A program made the translations under genes and the position numbers. From positions 1-64,000 of the forward strand of contig DAOOJE010000015.1 of NCBI GenBank assembly GCA_035384965.1: a DNA stretch of 64,000 nucleotides, written 5' to 3'. Shown here piece after piece: positions 40,723 through 50,026 of the stretch (within the stretch, counting starts at the first letter, position 1; each line of letters starts with the position of its first letter). A model generated the notes under the pieces. That model was not told where the DNA came from. It saw only the letters and a list, made by a program, of their open reading frames with translations, and did no database searches. This DNA comes from JAAYVZ01 sp035384965. GTDB taxonomy: Bacteria; Acidobacteriota; Thermoanaerobaculia; Thermoanaerobaculales; Thermoanaerobaculaceae.

Positions 40723-42603
40723 GTGAACCAGAACATCAAGAACGTCTTGCTGGTGCTAGTCCTGGTCGTCTCGGCAGTGCTGCTGTGGAACTGGATCAAC
40801 CAGAGCCGTGCCGCGACCAAGGAAATTCCGTTTTCCGAGTTTCTCGATCGCGTCGCGGAGCGGCAGGTCACCGAGGTCCTGATCCGCGGCAACGACGTGT
40901 ACGGCCGCGGGCCGTCGACCGCCCCCGCCAAGCCGCTCGGGGCGGCGCCGTGGGAGTTCTACACCTACGCGCCCGATTACGACCAGCTCGTGACGGTGCT
41001 GCGCGAGGCCAAGGTCAGCATCAAGGCAGCCGAGCCGTCGCAGGGTTTTCTGGGGCCGTTTCTCATCTACTGGCTGCCGATTCTCGTCCTCATCGCGGTC
41101 TGGTTTTTCTTCTATCGCCAAATGCAGGCCGGCGGCAACAAGGCGATGGCGTTCGGAAAGTCGCGCGCCCGCATGTTGAACCCGCAGCAAAAGCGCGTCA
41201 CGTTCAAGGACGTGGCGGGAGTCGAGGAAGCCAAGGAGGAGCTGGGCGAGATCATCGAGTTCCTGCGCGATCCCCAGAAGTTCCAGAAGCTCGGCGGCAA
41301 GATCCCCAAGGGCGTCCTGCTCATGGGCCCTCCCGGCACCGGCAAGACACTGCTGGCGCGGGCGGTGGCCGGGGAGGCCGAGGTGCCGTTTTTCTCCATC
41401 TCCGGGTCAGACTTCGTCGAGATGTTCGTCGGCGTGGGCGCCTCGCGCGTGAGGGACCTCTTCGAGCAGGGCAAGAAGAACGCGCCGTGCATCATTTTCA
41501 TCGACGAGATCGACGCCGTCGGGCGCCACCGCGGCGCCGGGCTGGGCGGCGGCCACGACGAACGCGAGCAGACGCTCAACGCCCTGCTCGTCGAGATGGA
41601 CGGCTTCGAGTCCAACGAGGGCGTGATCCTCGTCGCCGCCACCAACCGGCCTGACGTCCTGGACCCGGCGCTGCTCCGGCCCGGGCGTTTCGACCGCCGG
41701 ATCGTCGTCAACCGCCCCGATCTCAACGGGCGGATCGAGATCTTGAAAGTCCACACCAGCAAGATCACCCTGGCTCCGGATGTCGAGCTTTCGGTTCTGG
41801 CGCGCTCCACCCCCGGCTTTTCCGGGGCCGACATCGCCAACCTCGTGAACGAGGCCGCCTTGCGCGCGGCGCGGCTCAACAAGAGCGCGGTCGAGATGGC
41901 CGACTTCGAGTTCGCCAAGGACAAGGTGATGATGGGCGCCGAGCGCCGCTCGCTGGCGCTGTCGGAGGAGGAAAAGCGGGTGGTGGCGTACCACGAGGCC
42001 GGCCACGCCCTGGTCGCCGCCGTGCTCCCGAACGCCGACCCCCTGCACAAGGTCACGATCATCCCCCGTGGTTTGGCGCTCGGCCTCACCCAGCAGCTCC
42101 CGGAGGAAGACCGCTACCTGCACGCCCGGGCGTACCTCGAGGACGAGCTGGTGGTGCTCATGGGCGGGCGACTCGCCGAGCAGGTGGTGTTCGGCGACAG
42201 CCGCATCACCACCGGCGCCGGTTCGGACCTCGAACGGGCCACCGAGCTGGCGCGCAAGATGGTGTGCGAGTGGGGGATGTCGGCGCTCGGCCCGCTCACC
42301 TTCGGAAAGCGCGAGGAGGCCATCTTCCTGGGCAAGGAGTTCGCCCGCCACCAGGACTACTCGGAGGCGACGGCCGTGGAGATCGACTCCGAGATCAAGC
42401 GCCTCGTGCAGACCGGCTACCAGCGGGCGCACGAGATCATGACCGCGCACCGCGCGGTCCTGGACCGCATCGCCGACGCCCTTCTCGAGCGCGAGGTGCT
42501 GGAAGGCGAGGAGGTGTACCGCATGGTCTCGGAGTCGACGGGCGTGCCGGTGGAAGAACTCAAGGGTCCCGGGCGGCCTTCGCCCTCCCCCGAGGTGCTG
42601 TGA
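40723..42603 (+). CDS. ftsH: ATP-dependent zinc metalloprotease FtsH
   Basis: A 626-residue membrane-bound AAA+ protease that degrades misfolded and regulatory proteins. Two N-terminal transmembrane segments (about 7-23 and 108-128), Walker A GPPGTGKT (202-209), Walker B IIFIDEIDAV, SRH region, and zinc site H424-E-A-G-H. The length fits the family (610-650). It starts with GTG at 40723 after CGGAG. It belongs to the tilS-hpt-ftsH unit, and plsC follows after 2 bp. Confidence 0.97.
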   Translation: MNQNIKNVLLVLVLVVSAVLLWNWINQSRAATKEIPFSEFLDRVAERQVTEVLIRGNDVYGRGPSTAPAKPLGAAPWEFYTYAPDYDQLVTVLREAKVSIKAAEPSQGFLGPFLIYWLPILVLIAVWFFFYRQMQAGGNKAMAFGKSRARMLNPQQKRVTFKDVAGVEEAKEELGEIIEFLRDPQKFQKLGGKIPKGVLLMGPPGTGKTLLARAVAGEAEVPFFSISGSDFVEMFVGVGASRVRDLFEQGKKNAPCIIFIDEIDAVGRHRGAGLGGGHDEREQTLNALLVEMDGFESNEGVILVAATNRPDVLDPALLRPGRFDRRIVVNRPDLNGRIEILKVHTSKITLAPDVELSVLARSTPGFSGADIANLVNEAALRAARLNKSAVEMADFEFAKDKVMMGAERRSLALSEEEKRVVAYHEAGHALVAAVLPNADPLHKVTIIPRGLALGLTQQLPEEDRYLHARAYLEDELVVLMGGRLAEQVVFGDSRITTGAGSDLERATELARKMVCEWGMSALGPLTFGKREEAIFLGKEFARHQDYSEATAVEIDSEIKRLVQTGYQRAHEIMTAHRAVLDRIADALLEREVLEGEEVYRMVSESTGVPVEELKGPGRPSPSPEVL

Positions 42604-42605
42604 GG

Positions 42606-43358
42606 ATGGAGCCGATGGGCCGGCTGCTGCGCCTGCTCCACACGGCCGTCGCCGCCGCCCTCGTCACCCTCGACACGATCATCCTGGGCTCCTACGGCGT
42701 GCTGGTCGGCTTCATCCCGCCGCGCGGCGACTGGACGCTGCGCGGCTCGCGCCTGTGGGCCCGCATCATCCTGTGGGCGGCGCTGGTGCGGCGCCGCGTG
42801 GAAGGGCGGGAGCTGGTGCCGCGCGGCGCCCCGGTCGTGTTCATGGCCAACCACGAGTCGTGGCTCGACATCCCCGTGCTGCTCGCCACCATCCCGGTGC
42901 AGGTTCGCTTTCTGGCCAAGAAGTCGCTGTTCGGCATCCCGTTCCTCGGGTGGGCGATGCGCGCGATGGACTTCATCCCGGTCGACCGCGAAAACCGCCG
43001 GGAGGCCGTGAAGTCGTTCGAGGAGGCGGCGCAGCACATTCGCACTGGCCGGTCGGTGCTGATCTTCCCCGAGGAGACGCGGACCCGTGACGGCAGCCTG
43101 CTGCCGTTCCAGCGCGGGGGCTTTCTCATCGCGATCAAAGCCGGGGTTCCGATCGTCCCCGTCGGGCTGGAAGGCCCGGCGCGCTGCCTGGCGCGCGCTT
43201 CCTACCTGTTGCGCCCCGGCCGAGTCACCGTGCGCTTCGGCGAGCCGATCCCGACGGCAGGTCTCGGCGTCACCGCCAAGGAGGCGCTCATGATCCGGGT
43301 GCGCGAGACCATCGAACGGCTGCGCGGGGCGCGCGGCGAATCAGCCCCCGCCGCGTAG
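42606..43358 (+). CDS. plsC: 1-acyl-glycerol-3-phosphate acyltransferase
   Basis: A 250-residue inner-membrane acyltransferase that makes phosphatidic acid from lysophosphatidic acid. A hydrophobic N-terminal segment (about 10-38) is followed by the catalytic NHESWLD motif (HX4D), the glycerol-phosphate site FPEETRTRDG and the third motif IVPVGLEG. ATG 42606 lies 2 bp after the ftsH stop; ATG 42615 is an alternative. Its 3' end overlaps convergent selA by 18 bp. The length is typical (240-260). Confidence 0.92.
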   Translation: MEPMGRLLRLLHTAVAAALVTLDTIILGSYGVLVGFIPPRGDWTLRGSRLWARIILWAALVRRRVEGRELVPRGAPVVFMANHESWLDIPVLLATIPVQVRFLAKKSLFGIPFLGWAMRAMDFIPVDRENRREAVKSFEEAAQHIRTGRSVLIFPEETRTRDGSLLPFQRGGFLIAIKAGVPIVPVGLEGPARCLARASYLLRPGRVTVRFGEPIPTAGLGVTAKEALMIRVRETIERLRGARGESAPAA

Positions 43359-44687
43359 TGCGGCAGCCTCAACCACCCTCTCGATCTCCCGGTCCTGGTC
43401 CTGGAAGACCGCGCGCAGGTCGAGCACCACCGTGTCCCGCTCCACCCTCCCGATCACCGGAGGGCGGCCGCGGCGGAGGCGGACCGCCATCCCTCCCCCT
43501 CCGGGCAGGCACACCGCCCATGACGGCACCGTCTGGTCGGGCGTGGTACCCCCGCCGAGCACGGCGGCCGTCCGGGTCACCCCGGCCGGAACGCCGCACC
43601 GGCGCAGTCTGGCCGCGAGGCGGCGGGCTCGCCGGCCGAGCTCGTGCTCCCCCACGCCGAGCAGGTGATAGAGCGGGACGTCTCCCGGCCGTTCGGCGAG
43701 GTAGGCGTCGAGGGTGGCGGCCAACGTGGCGAGTACCCGCTTGTCGGGGCGCAGCGCCCGCCGCAGCGGGTGGCGGCGGAGCGCCCCGATGACCTCGCCG
43801 CGGCCCACAAGGATCCCGGCTTGCGGCCCGCCCAGCAGCTTGTCCCCGGAGAACAGCACCACTTCGGGCCCGGCGGCCAGCAGCTCCCCCACGGTCGGCT
43901 CGTGCCGTAGTCCGTAAGCCTCGAGATGCAAGTGGCAACCCGATCCCTGGTCCACCCACACCGGGATGCCGTGGCGGCGACCGAGCGCCACCAGCTCCTC
44001 GATCGGGGGGGTGCTGACGAACCCGGACAGCATGAAGTTGGAGCGGTGCACCACCAGCAGTGCCGCAGTGTCTGGGCCGATGGCCGCAGCGTAGTCCGCG
44101 GTGCGGGTGCGGTTGGTGCAACCCACCTCGACCAAGCGAGCGCCGGCCACCGCCATGATCTCGGGCAGTCGGAACGAGCCGCCGATCTCGACGAGCTCGC
44201 CGCGCGAGACCACGACCTGGCGGCCCGTGGCCCGCGCCGCGAGCAGCAGCACCAGCGCGGCGGCCGTGTTTGTCACGACCATCGCCGCCTCCGCCCCGAA
44301 ATAGCGGGTCAGGCGCTCCGCCACGGGGCGCAGTCGCTCGCCCCGCTCGCCCGCCTCGAGGTCGTACTCGAGCGCCAGGTACGCCGGCGGCGTCGCTTCC
44401 ACCAAGGGCGCCCGCCCGAGGTTCGTGTGGATGAGCACGCCGGTGGCGTTGACCACGGGCGGATAGGCAGGCCCGGTCCGCCGTTCCAGCGCCAAGACGA
44501 CCTCGCCGGCGAGCGCCTCAAGCGAGGGGACTGGAGCGCCGGCTGCCGTCCGCGCTCGCGCCGCGGCCACCACGGCGCGAGCGATGTCGCGGACGAGGCG
44601 GGGGCCGTGGACGCTGCGGGCCGTCGCCAGCGCCGGGTGAGCCAGGATCCGATGCATGGCCGGGAGGTGAGCGAGGGAGGCGGACAT
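43341..44687 (-). CDS. selA: L-seryl-tRNA(Sec) selenium transferase
   Basis: A 448-residue PLP enzyme that converts Ser-tRNA(Sec) to Sec-tRNA(Sec) with selenophosphate. The PLP lysine K283 lies in LFSGDKLLGGPQAG. Upstream blocks VVNATGVLIHTNLGRAPL and VDQGSGCHLHLEAYGL are typical SelA. The length is near normal (about 460). It implies selenocysteine use, yet selB, selD and selC are not in this window. ATG 44687 is preceded by TAGAAT at six nt and no Shine-Dalgarno, so the mRNA is probably leaderless. Confidence 0.95.
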   Translation of the reverse strand: MSASLAHLPAMHRILAHPALATARSVHGPRLVRDIARAVVAAARARTAAGAPVPSLEALAGEVVLALERRTGPAYPPVVNATGVLIHTNLGRAPLVEATPPAYLALEYDLEAGERGERLRPVAERLTRYFGAEAAMVVTNTAAALVLLLAARATGRQVVVSRGELVEIGGSFRLPEIMAVAGARLVEVGCTNRTRTADYAAAIGPDTAALLVVHRSNFMLSGFVSTPPIEELVALGRRHGIPVWVDQGSGCHLHLEAYGLRHEPTVGELLAAGPEVVLFSGDKLLGGPQAGILVGRGEVIGALRRHPLRRALRPDKRVLATLAATLDAYLAERPGDVPLYHLLGVGEHELGRRARRLAARLRRCGVPAGVTRTAAVLGGGTTPDQTVPSWAVCLPGGGGMAVRLRRGRPPVIGRVERDTVVLDLRAVFQDQDREIERVVEAAALRGGG

Positions 44688-44693
44688 GAGGCG

Positions 44694-44699
44694 ATTCTA
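44694..44699 (-). promoter_or_regulatory. -10 box (TAGAAT) of selA
   Basis: Minus-strand TAGAAT (44699-44694), six nucleotides from ATG 44687. It forms a compact divergent promoter with the plus-strand TAAGCT 34 bp away. Confidence 0.6.
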
Positions 44700-44732
44700 C
44701 CCTCGGGCGGTACCAGTTGCTCGCCAGTCGTG

Positions 44733-44738
44733 TAAGCT
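44733..44738 (+). promoter_or_regulatory. Putative -10 box (TAAGCT) of the 44746 gene
   Basis: TAAGCT preceded by TG, seven nucleotides before ATG 44746. No Shine-Dalgarno lies between. Confidence 0.45.
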
Positions 44739-44745
44739 TCGCAGT

Positions 44746-45306
44746 ATGGGCAGCGGCGATGTGGTCTCCCAACTGGAACGCTGGCTGGTGGAGCTGTCCC
44801 GCAAGTGGGAGCGGTACTTCGCTCGCGACCCGCAGGTGCCGGTACCGCCGGAACGCGAGCGCGAAGCGCTGAGCCGGCGCCTGCGCGAGATCAGCCGCGA
44901 AGAGGTGCATGGAGCGGCCGCACAGTTCAGGCTGGATCAGCTCCTGAACCGCTTCTCGACCCTCAACCAGCACTGGAACAGGCAGCTCCGCCAGCGGGAG
45001 GAAGCCAGCGGAGGGCGAGCACCTGCGGCCGCCGCAGCTCCTGCTGCCGCGGCGGCCAACACTTCCCGGCCGGCTTCCGTATCTCAGCCGGATGCGGACT
45101 ACCGGCGGCTGTTCGCCGAGTACTCGGAGGCGCTCCGGCGCACCGGGCGTCCGGGGAGCGTGAGCTTCGAACGCTTCCGCGCCGCCCTCGAGCAGCAGCG
45201 CGAGGCGGTGCAGGCCAAGGGGGCGAGCGTGGAAGCGTTCGAGGTGCAGGAGGAGAACGGGCAGGTGCGCGTGCGAGCACGGGTTCGGCGGGGGAGGCAG
45301 GAATGA
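44746..45306 (+). CDS. MXAN_5187-like C-terminal-domain protein, function unknown
   Basis: A 186-residue soluble protein. An N-terminal helical region with charged coiled-coil character (WLVELSRKWERYFARDP...LNRFSTLNQHWNRQLRQRE, about 10-85) is followed by an Ala-rich linker (about 90-115) and a C-terminal part (YRRLFAEYSEALRRTG...VRVRARVRRG). The latter resembles the domain at the end of Myxococcus MXAN_5187. That assignment is from memory of the motif pattern. It overlaps the next gene by 4 bp, so the two are coupled. No enzymatic motif seen. Confidence 0.65.
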   Translation: MGSGDVVSQLERWLVELSRKWERYFARDPQVPVPPEREREALSRRLREISREEVHGAAAQFRLDQLLNRFSTLNQHWNRQLRQREEASGGRAPAAAAAPAAAAANTSRPASVSQPDADYRRLFAEYSEALRRTGRPGSVSFERFRAALEQQREAVQAKGASVEAFEVQEENGQVRVRARVRRGRQE

Positions 45307-46139
45307 AGCGGTGGTGTGCGATCGCGGTGCTGGTCGGCCTCGCAGCCGGCGCCCAGGCAAGGGTGTTCGAGCGCTTCCTCTCGCCGGATCGGCCGGCGGA
45401 CAGGGCGATCATGGCGTATCTCGAGCTCGAGAAGAGCGGGCAAGCCACTTCGATGGACCTCGCCGAGCTGGCGGTTCTGCTCGTCAACAAGGGCTTCCCG
45501 AAGGACGCCGAGGAGTACCTCCGGGCTGCCCTCAAGAAGGACAGGCACAACCACGAGGCAGCGTTCCGCCTCGGCCTGGTGCTGCAGCGCCAGGGCCGGG
45601 ACGCGGCGGCCTGCCGCTTCTACCGGCGCACGCTCAAGGAGCGGCCCGGGCACGGACCGGCCCGCTTCATGCTGGCGCTGGCCGAAGAATGCTCGGGTCG
45701 CACCCGGGCTGCCATCCGGGACTACAAGCGCGCCTACCGGCACGCCCCCGATCTCGCCGATCCCGCCAAGAACCCCCTCGTCCTCGATTCCCGCCTGCAG
45801 ACCCAGGCGTTGATCGAGCACTACCGGGACACCGTCGCCCGGGCGACGTACCATGTCCTGCCGATCGACGCGAAGGCCGTGCAGCAGATGATGCTCGCCC
45901 GGCCGGCCGCGGCCGCGCCCGCCGCTCCCGGCTCGGCGGCACCGGCTTCCACCCCGCCGTCGAGGCCCGCCGGCGCCGCAAGACCCGCTGCAGTCGGCGC
46001 TCCCGCGGCGGCCGCCCCGCCCCCGGCGGGGGGCACCACCGAGGCGCCGCCCCGCTCAGGGACGAGGCCCCCGGCCCGCGAGACGCACGCTACCCCGTTG
46101 ACCATCCTCCCGCACCCGAACGTTTCCACGGCACCGTAG
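45303..46139 (+). CDS. Exported TPR protein
   Basis: A 278-residue protein with a Sec signal peptide (MKRWCAIAVLVGLAAGAQA), three or four tetratricopeptide-like helix pairs (about 35-165; KDAEEYLRAALKKDRHNHEAAF in part) and a long Ala/Pro-rich disordered tail (about 195-278). It probably acts as a periplasmic scaffold. ATG 45303 overlaps the stop of the MXAN_5187-like gene, so the two likely work together. No specific function can be given. Confidence 0.75.
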   Translation: MKRWCAIAVLVGLAAGAQARVFERFLSPDRPADRAIMAYLELEKSGQATSMDLAELAVLLVNKGFPKDAEEYLRAALKKDRHNHEAAFRLGLVLQRQGRDAAACRFYRRTLKERPGHGPARFMLALAEECSGRTRAAIRDYKRAYRHAPDLADPAKNPLVLDSRLQTQALIEHYRDTVARATYHVLPIDAKAVQQMMLARPAAAAPAAPGSAAPASTPPSRPAGAARPAAVGAPAAAAPPPAGGTTEAPPRSGTRPPARETHATPLTILPHPNVSTAP

Positions 46140-46200
46140 TGCGGGGGGCACGGGGGGCAGTAGCGCCCGGGCGGCGGTCGGAGCGGGCGCGGGCCCCACA

Positions 46201-47271
46201 TCACACGCTGAACCGAAAATGCACCACGTCGCCGTCCTGGACGATGTAGTCCCGTCCTTCCAGCCGCAGGGTGGCGCGCTGGCGGCACGCTGCCAGCGAT
46301 CCGGCGTCGAGGAGCTCGTTCCAGGGAACCACCTCGGCGCGGATGAACCCGCGCTCGATGTCGCTGTGGATCTCGCCGGCCGCCTTCACCGCCGGCGTGC
46401 CACGCACCACCGACCACGCCCGGCACTCGTCCTCCCCCACGGTGAAGAACGAGATCAGACCGAGCAGCCCGTACGCTTCCCGCAAGAGGCGGTCGAGCGC
46501 CCGGTCCGGCAGCCCGAGGTCGGCGAGGAACGCCACCTGGTCGGCGGCATCCAGGCGAGCCACCTCCTCCTCGATCGTGGCGCTCACGGCCGACACCGCG
46601 ACCCCGGGCTGCGAGCGCCAGCGCTCGAGCCCGCTGCGACGCACCGCACCCTCGAGGTCGCCAGCGTCGCTCTCGGAGCAGTTGAGGACGACCAGCATCG
46701 GCTTGAGGGTGAAGAACGTGAAGCCCTTGAGCAGCCGCAGCTCCTCGGGCGCGAGAACGAGGGTGCGCAGCGGCGCTCCGGCCTCGAGTTGACAGCGGCA
46801 GCGCTCCAGGACGGCCTGCTCGGCCTCCAGTTCGGGGGTGCGGCGCTTGCCGAGATCCCGGCCGAGCCGCTCGAGGCGGTTGGTCGCGACTCCCAGGTCG
46901 GCGAGCAGCAGCTCGGTCTCGAGCAGCTCGAGGTCGCGCGCCGCGTCCACCGACCCCTCGGGGTGCGGCACCGAGTCGGAGGCGAACCCCCTGACGACCA
47001 CAGCGAGGCCGTCCATGGTACGCAGCTCCGGGAGGTTGAGGAAGGCGGAACCGCCCTTCACGATCCCCGGCACGTCGACGAAACGGACGGTGGCTGGCGT
47101 GTGCTTGCGCGGCTCGAAGAGCGCCGAGAGCCGATCCAGCCGGTCGTCCGGCACCTGGGCGATCCCGACGTGCGCCTGCTTGCCGTGCCCCGACGCCGGC
47201 GCGTGACCGGTGAGCAGGGAGAAGATCGTGGTCTTGCCCGACAGCTCAAGGCCCAGAATCCCGAACTCCAT
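46201..47271 (-). CDS. ychF: YchF-like OBG-family GTPase/ATPase
   Basis: A 356-residue nucleotide-binding protein of the YchF/Ola1 group. The order is G domain, helical coiled-coil insert (about 120-165) and a C-terminal TGS-like domain (SFFTVGEDECRAWSV...DIERGFIRAEVV). The P-loop reads GLELSGKTT instead of the usual GLPNVGKST, and the G4-like motif is VVLNCSES. The binding loops are thus diverged from canonical YchF. The start at 47271 has GGAGG upstream. Cytosolic. A ribosome- or stress-linked role is known for the family; here it is inferred. Confidence 0.85.
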   Translation of the reverse strand: MEFGILGLELSGKTTIFSLLTGHAPASGHGKQAHVGIAQVPDDRLDRLSALFEPRKHTPATVRFVDVPGIVKGGSAFLNLPELRTMDGLAVVVRGFASDSVPHPEGSVDAARDLELLETELLLADLGVATNRLERLGRDLGKRRTPELEAEQAVLERCRCQLEAGAPLRTLVLAPEELRLLKGFTFFTLKPMLVVLNCSESDAGDLEGAVRRSGLERWRSQPGVAVSAVSATIEEEVARLDAADQVAFLADLGLPDRALDRLLREAYGLLGLISFFTVGEDECRAWSVVRGTPAVKAAGEIHSDIERGFIRAEVVPWNELLDAGSLAACRQRATLRLEGRDYIVQDGDVVHFRFSV

Positions 47272-47324
47272 GTCGCCTCCGGGCGGGGAGCATACCACCG
47301 CGGTTTCCCCACCATGAGCCGGGA

Positions 47325-49832
47325 TCAGCCGCCGCCTGGTCCGGCCGCCGGGCGCTCAGGGACCAGCACGAGCGTGGTCACGGGCGGGCCGGGCAGGAAC
47401 GGCGCCGGCTCCCCGTTGGCCCAGGCGTCGAAGCCAGCGCGGTAGAACGGCGAGAGCGGGTGGCCCGACGGCCCGCCGGGCATGTGGAACACCCCGGACT
47501 GCTCCCGCCCCGGCGAGACGACGAAGCGTTCCGAGGCGCCGAAGCTCGGGCTCTGCACGCGCGGCATGTGGCTGTCGCCGGGGAGCTGCCGCGCCGGCAG
47601 GTCGAGCAGCGCTGCGAGCGGCCCCAGCGCCCGGCTCAGCGGGTGGCGGGCTCGCACGGTGTTGCGCCGGCCCCAGGTGTGCGCAGCGAGCGAGCCGCTG
47701 GTCTCGATGGCCCGCGCCGCGACGGTGTCCAGGCTCGCGAGCACGAGGGTGTTCCAGTCGCCGTACTCGGGGGCCAGCAGGTGGCGAGGGCGTTCGGTCA
47801 GCAGGCGCCATAGCGGCCCCTCGACCTGCGGCAAGCGCAGGACCGGGACGTCGTGCTCTGCCCCCACGCACGCCGCCACCAGCGGCTGCAGCGCTCGCCG
47901 CGCCACCTCGGCCCGCAGCTCTCGCACGAGGCGATAGGCGGCCGAGTCGACCGAGGCGTGCCCACTCCAGGTCGTCGCGAGCACGCGGCGCAGGTCGGCC
48001 CTCGTCGGGCTCGCCGCGCAGGCCGGCGGCGTGAGGGTCGCCAGGGCCAGGCGGTGCCAGCGCTCCAAGAAGTGTGCCCGGTCGTCGAGCTGCACCGCCA
48101 GGAGGTCGCACTCGCTCGCCGCCTCGAGCGCGCCGAGCCGGTCCCGGATCTGGCCTGCTCTCGCCCCCAGGTCGTAGCCGCCGTCCCCGAGCACCGCCAG
48201 CGCCGGCCCGCCCACCACCCGGTTGTTGGCGGTCCACAGCGTCCCGCCGTCCGGATCCAGAATGCGCGGCACCTCTTCCGGCTCAAGCCAGCCTTCCCAG
48301 CGCCGGGTCCCATCCGCCCAGCTCTCCGGGTACCGGCCATCGAAGCCGACCCGGCGAGGCAAGCGGCCGGCAACCGTCCAGCCGATGCGGCCGTGGCTGT
48401 CCGCGCACACGAAGTTCTGGGCGGGAATCCCGGCCCGGTTGGCGCGGTCGAGCGCCTCCTCGAGGCTGGAGGCGAGGGCCACGGCCAGCAGCCCGAGGCT
48501 GACGGCCTCCGGATGGTGCGCCACCCATGACAGCGCCAGCCGCCGGCCCCGGTGGTCGGTACCCACCACCGGCCCCCACAGCGACCGCTCGATTCGGACC
48601 TCCACCGGCGCTGCGCCGCGCACCTCGACGGTCTCGACGAACGTCTGGAGGCGCCGGGGGCCGTCTGGCGCCAGGTAACCGGAGGGGTCGTCCGGCGCCG
48701 GTTCCAGCACGATCACGTCGGAGGTGTCGATTTGTGCGTTCGTGAACCCCCACGCCACCTGCCCGTTGCTGCCGGCTACCAGCGCCGGTGTGCCGGGCAG
48801 GGTCACCCCGGCGAGCCGCCTCCGGCCGCCCGGCGCCGTCCTGTCGGGCCACTCCAGCACCGCCCGATACCAGATGGCCGGCACATCGAGCCCGAGGTGC
48901 ATGTCGTTGGCGACCATCGCTCCGCCGTGGCGCGAGCGGCCCGCCGCCACCGCCCAGTTGTTGCTACCTGGCAGCAGGTCGGGATCCTCCTCGGCGAGGA
49001 CGCGACGTGCCGTCCGCACCGCGACCGGCCGGGCGCGCAGGTCCAGCACCTCGGGGCCCGGTATCGGCGGCACCGGCATCGTGGAGCCGTCCAGAGCGGC
49101 GTCCCACTCGGTTCCGCCCGGCCCGAGAAACCTCAGCAGGGAGGCCGGAAGCAGGTCGCGCAGCAGCCCCTGGCGCGTCTCGGCGGCGCCGTCGCTCTCC
49201 TGCAGGGTGAGGAACATCGAGAGCAGGACCAGCACCGAGTCCGTGTCCTGCCAGGGGCGCGGGCGCTGGCGCAGTATGAGGTACTCCCACGGCAAGTCGC
49301 CGAGGGCGGCCCGGCCGGCGTTCACACCGTCGCGGTACGCGGCCACGGCAGCGCGGTCCGCCGGCGGCGCCTGGGCCACCGACCGCTCCGCCGTCTCTCG
49401 CAAGCGATGCACCCGCACCTTGCGGTCGGTCTCCAGGGCGGAGGGGCCGAGCAGCGCCGAAAGCTCGCCGGCCGAGGCGCGCCGCAAGAGGTCCATCTGG
49501 AAGAGGCGGTCCTGTGCATGCAAGAAGCCGAGGGCGCGAATCGCATCGAGGCGGCTTGCAGCCCGGATCACCGGAACGCCGAGAGCGTCCCGCTCGACCG
49601 TGACAGCGTGCTCGAGGCCCGGCAGGCCGTGCTCGCCGCGCAGCAACGGCAGGCTCGCGCACAGGCGCGCCCAGACCCACACACCGGCAACGGCCGCCAC
49701 CAGCACGACAAACGTCCAGGCAGTGAAGGCGGTCCGCGCCAGCCTTCCCGTTGGCCGGGGCACGGCGGCCGCGGTGCGTCCGGAGGCGGTGAAAGCAGTG
49801 GGCGTGCCATCGCGGTCCGACATGCCGAGCAT
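47325..49832 (-). CDS. Penicillin acylase family (S45) Ntn-hydrolase
   Basis: An 835-residue envelope enzyme with an N-terminal membrane anchor or signal (FVVLVAAVAGVWVWA, about 41-55). The mature fold contains the alpha-chain block and the autocatalytic cleavage site before S290 (LLPGSNNWAV), the N-terminal nucleophile after self-processing. The beta chain has VANDMHLGL, YRAVLEW and the C-terminal HMPRVQSPSFGASERFV region (partly quoted). Substrates may be acyl-homoserine lactones, beta-lactams or other acyl amides. ATG 49823 is an alternative start three codons in. Confidence 0.9.
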   Translation of the reverse strand: MLGMSDRDGTPTAFTASGRTAAAVPRPTGRLARTAFTAWTFVVLVAAVAGVWVWARLCASLPLLRGEHGLPGLEHAVTVERDALGVPVIRAASRLDAIRALGFLHAQDRLFQMDLLRRASAGELSALLGPSALETDRKVRVHRLRETAERSVAQAPPADRAAVAAYRDGVNAGRAALGDLPWEYLILRQRPRPWQDTDSVLVLLSMFLTLQESDGAAETRQGLLRDLLPASLLRFLGPGGTEWDAALDGSTMPVPPIPGPEVLDLRARPVAVRTARRVLAEEDPDLLPGSNNWAVAAGRSRHGGAMVANDMHLGLDVPAIWYRAVLEWPDRTAPGGRRRLAGVTLPGTPALVAGSNGQVAWGFTNAQIDTSDVIVLEPAPDDPSGYLAPDGPRRLQTFVETVEVRGAAPVEVRIERSLWGPVVGTDHRGRRLALSWVAHHPEAVSLGLLAVALASSLEEALDRANRAGIPAQNFVCADSHGRIGWTVAGRLPRRVGFDGRYPESWADGTRRWEGWLEPEEVPRILDPDGGTLWTANNRVVGGPALAVLGDGGYDLGARAGQIRDRLGALEAASECDLLAVQLDDRAHFLERWHRLALATLTPPACAASPTRADLRRVLATTWSGHASVDSAAYRLVRELRAEVARRALQPLVAACVGAEHDVPVLRLPQVEGPLWRLLTERPRHLLAPEYGDWNTLVLASLDTVAARAIETSGSLAAHTWGRRNTVRARHPLSRALGPLAALLDLPARQLPGDSHMPRVQSPSFGASERFVVSPGREQSGVFHMPGGPSGHPLSPFYRAGFDAWANGEPAPFLPGPPVTTLVLVPERPAAGPGGG

Positions 49833-50026
49833 TGTGACAGAGCTCCTGGATCTTTCGGCAGAGGGGCCCGAAGAACGCCTCGTTCACGATAACTCTTCGG
49901 CGACCTAGGGGTATCGCTGAATGTCGTACAGATGTGTAGGTCATCTATTGACAAGTCGTGCACCAGAGAGCAGGCTGACCGATAAGTTTCATGCTCGGAC
50001 GAAGGTCCAGCAAGGGGGAGGACAGG

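Noticed and set aside
49921..49976. Promoter with TTGACA at 49948 for the M43 protease
   Set aside because: No acceptable -10 at 16-19 bp spacing, so the promoter could not be placed.
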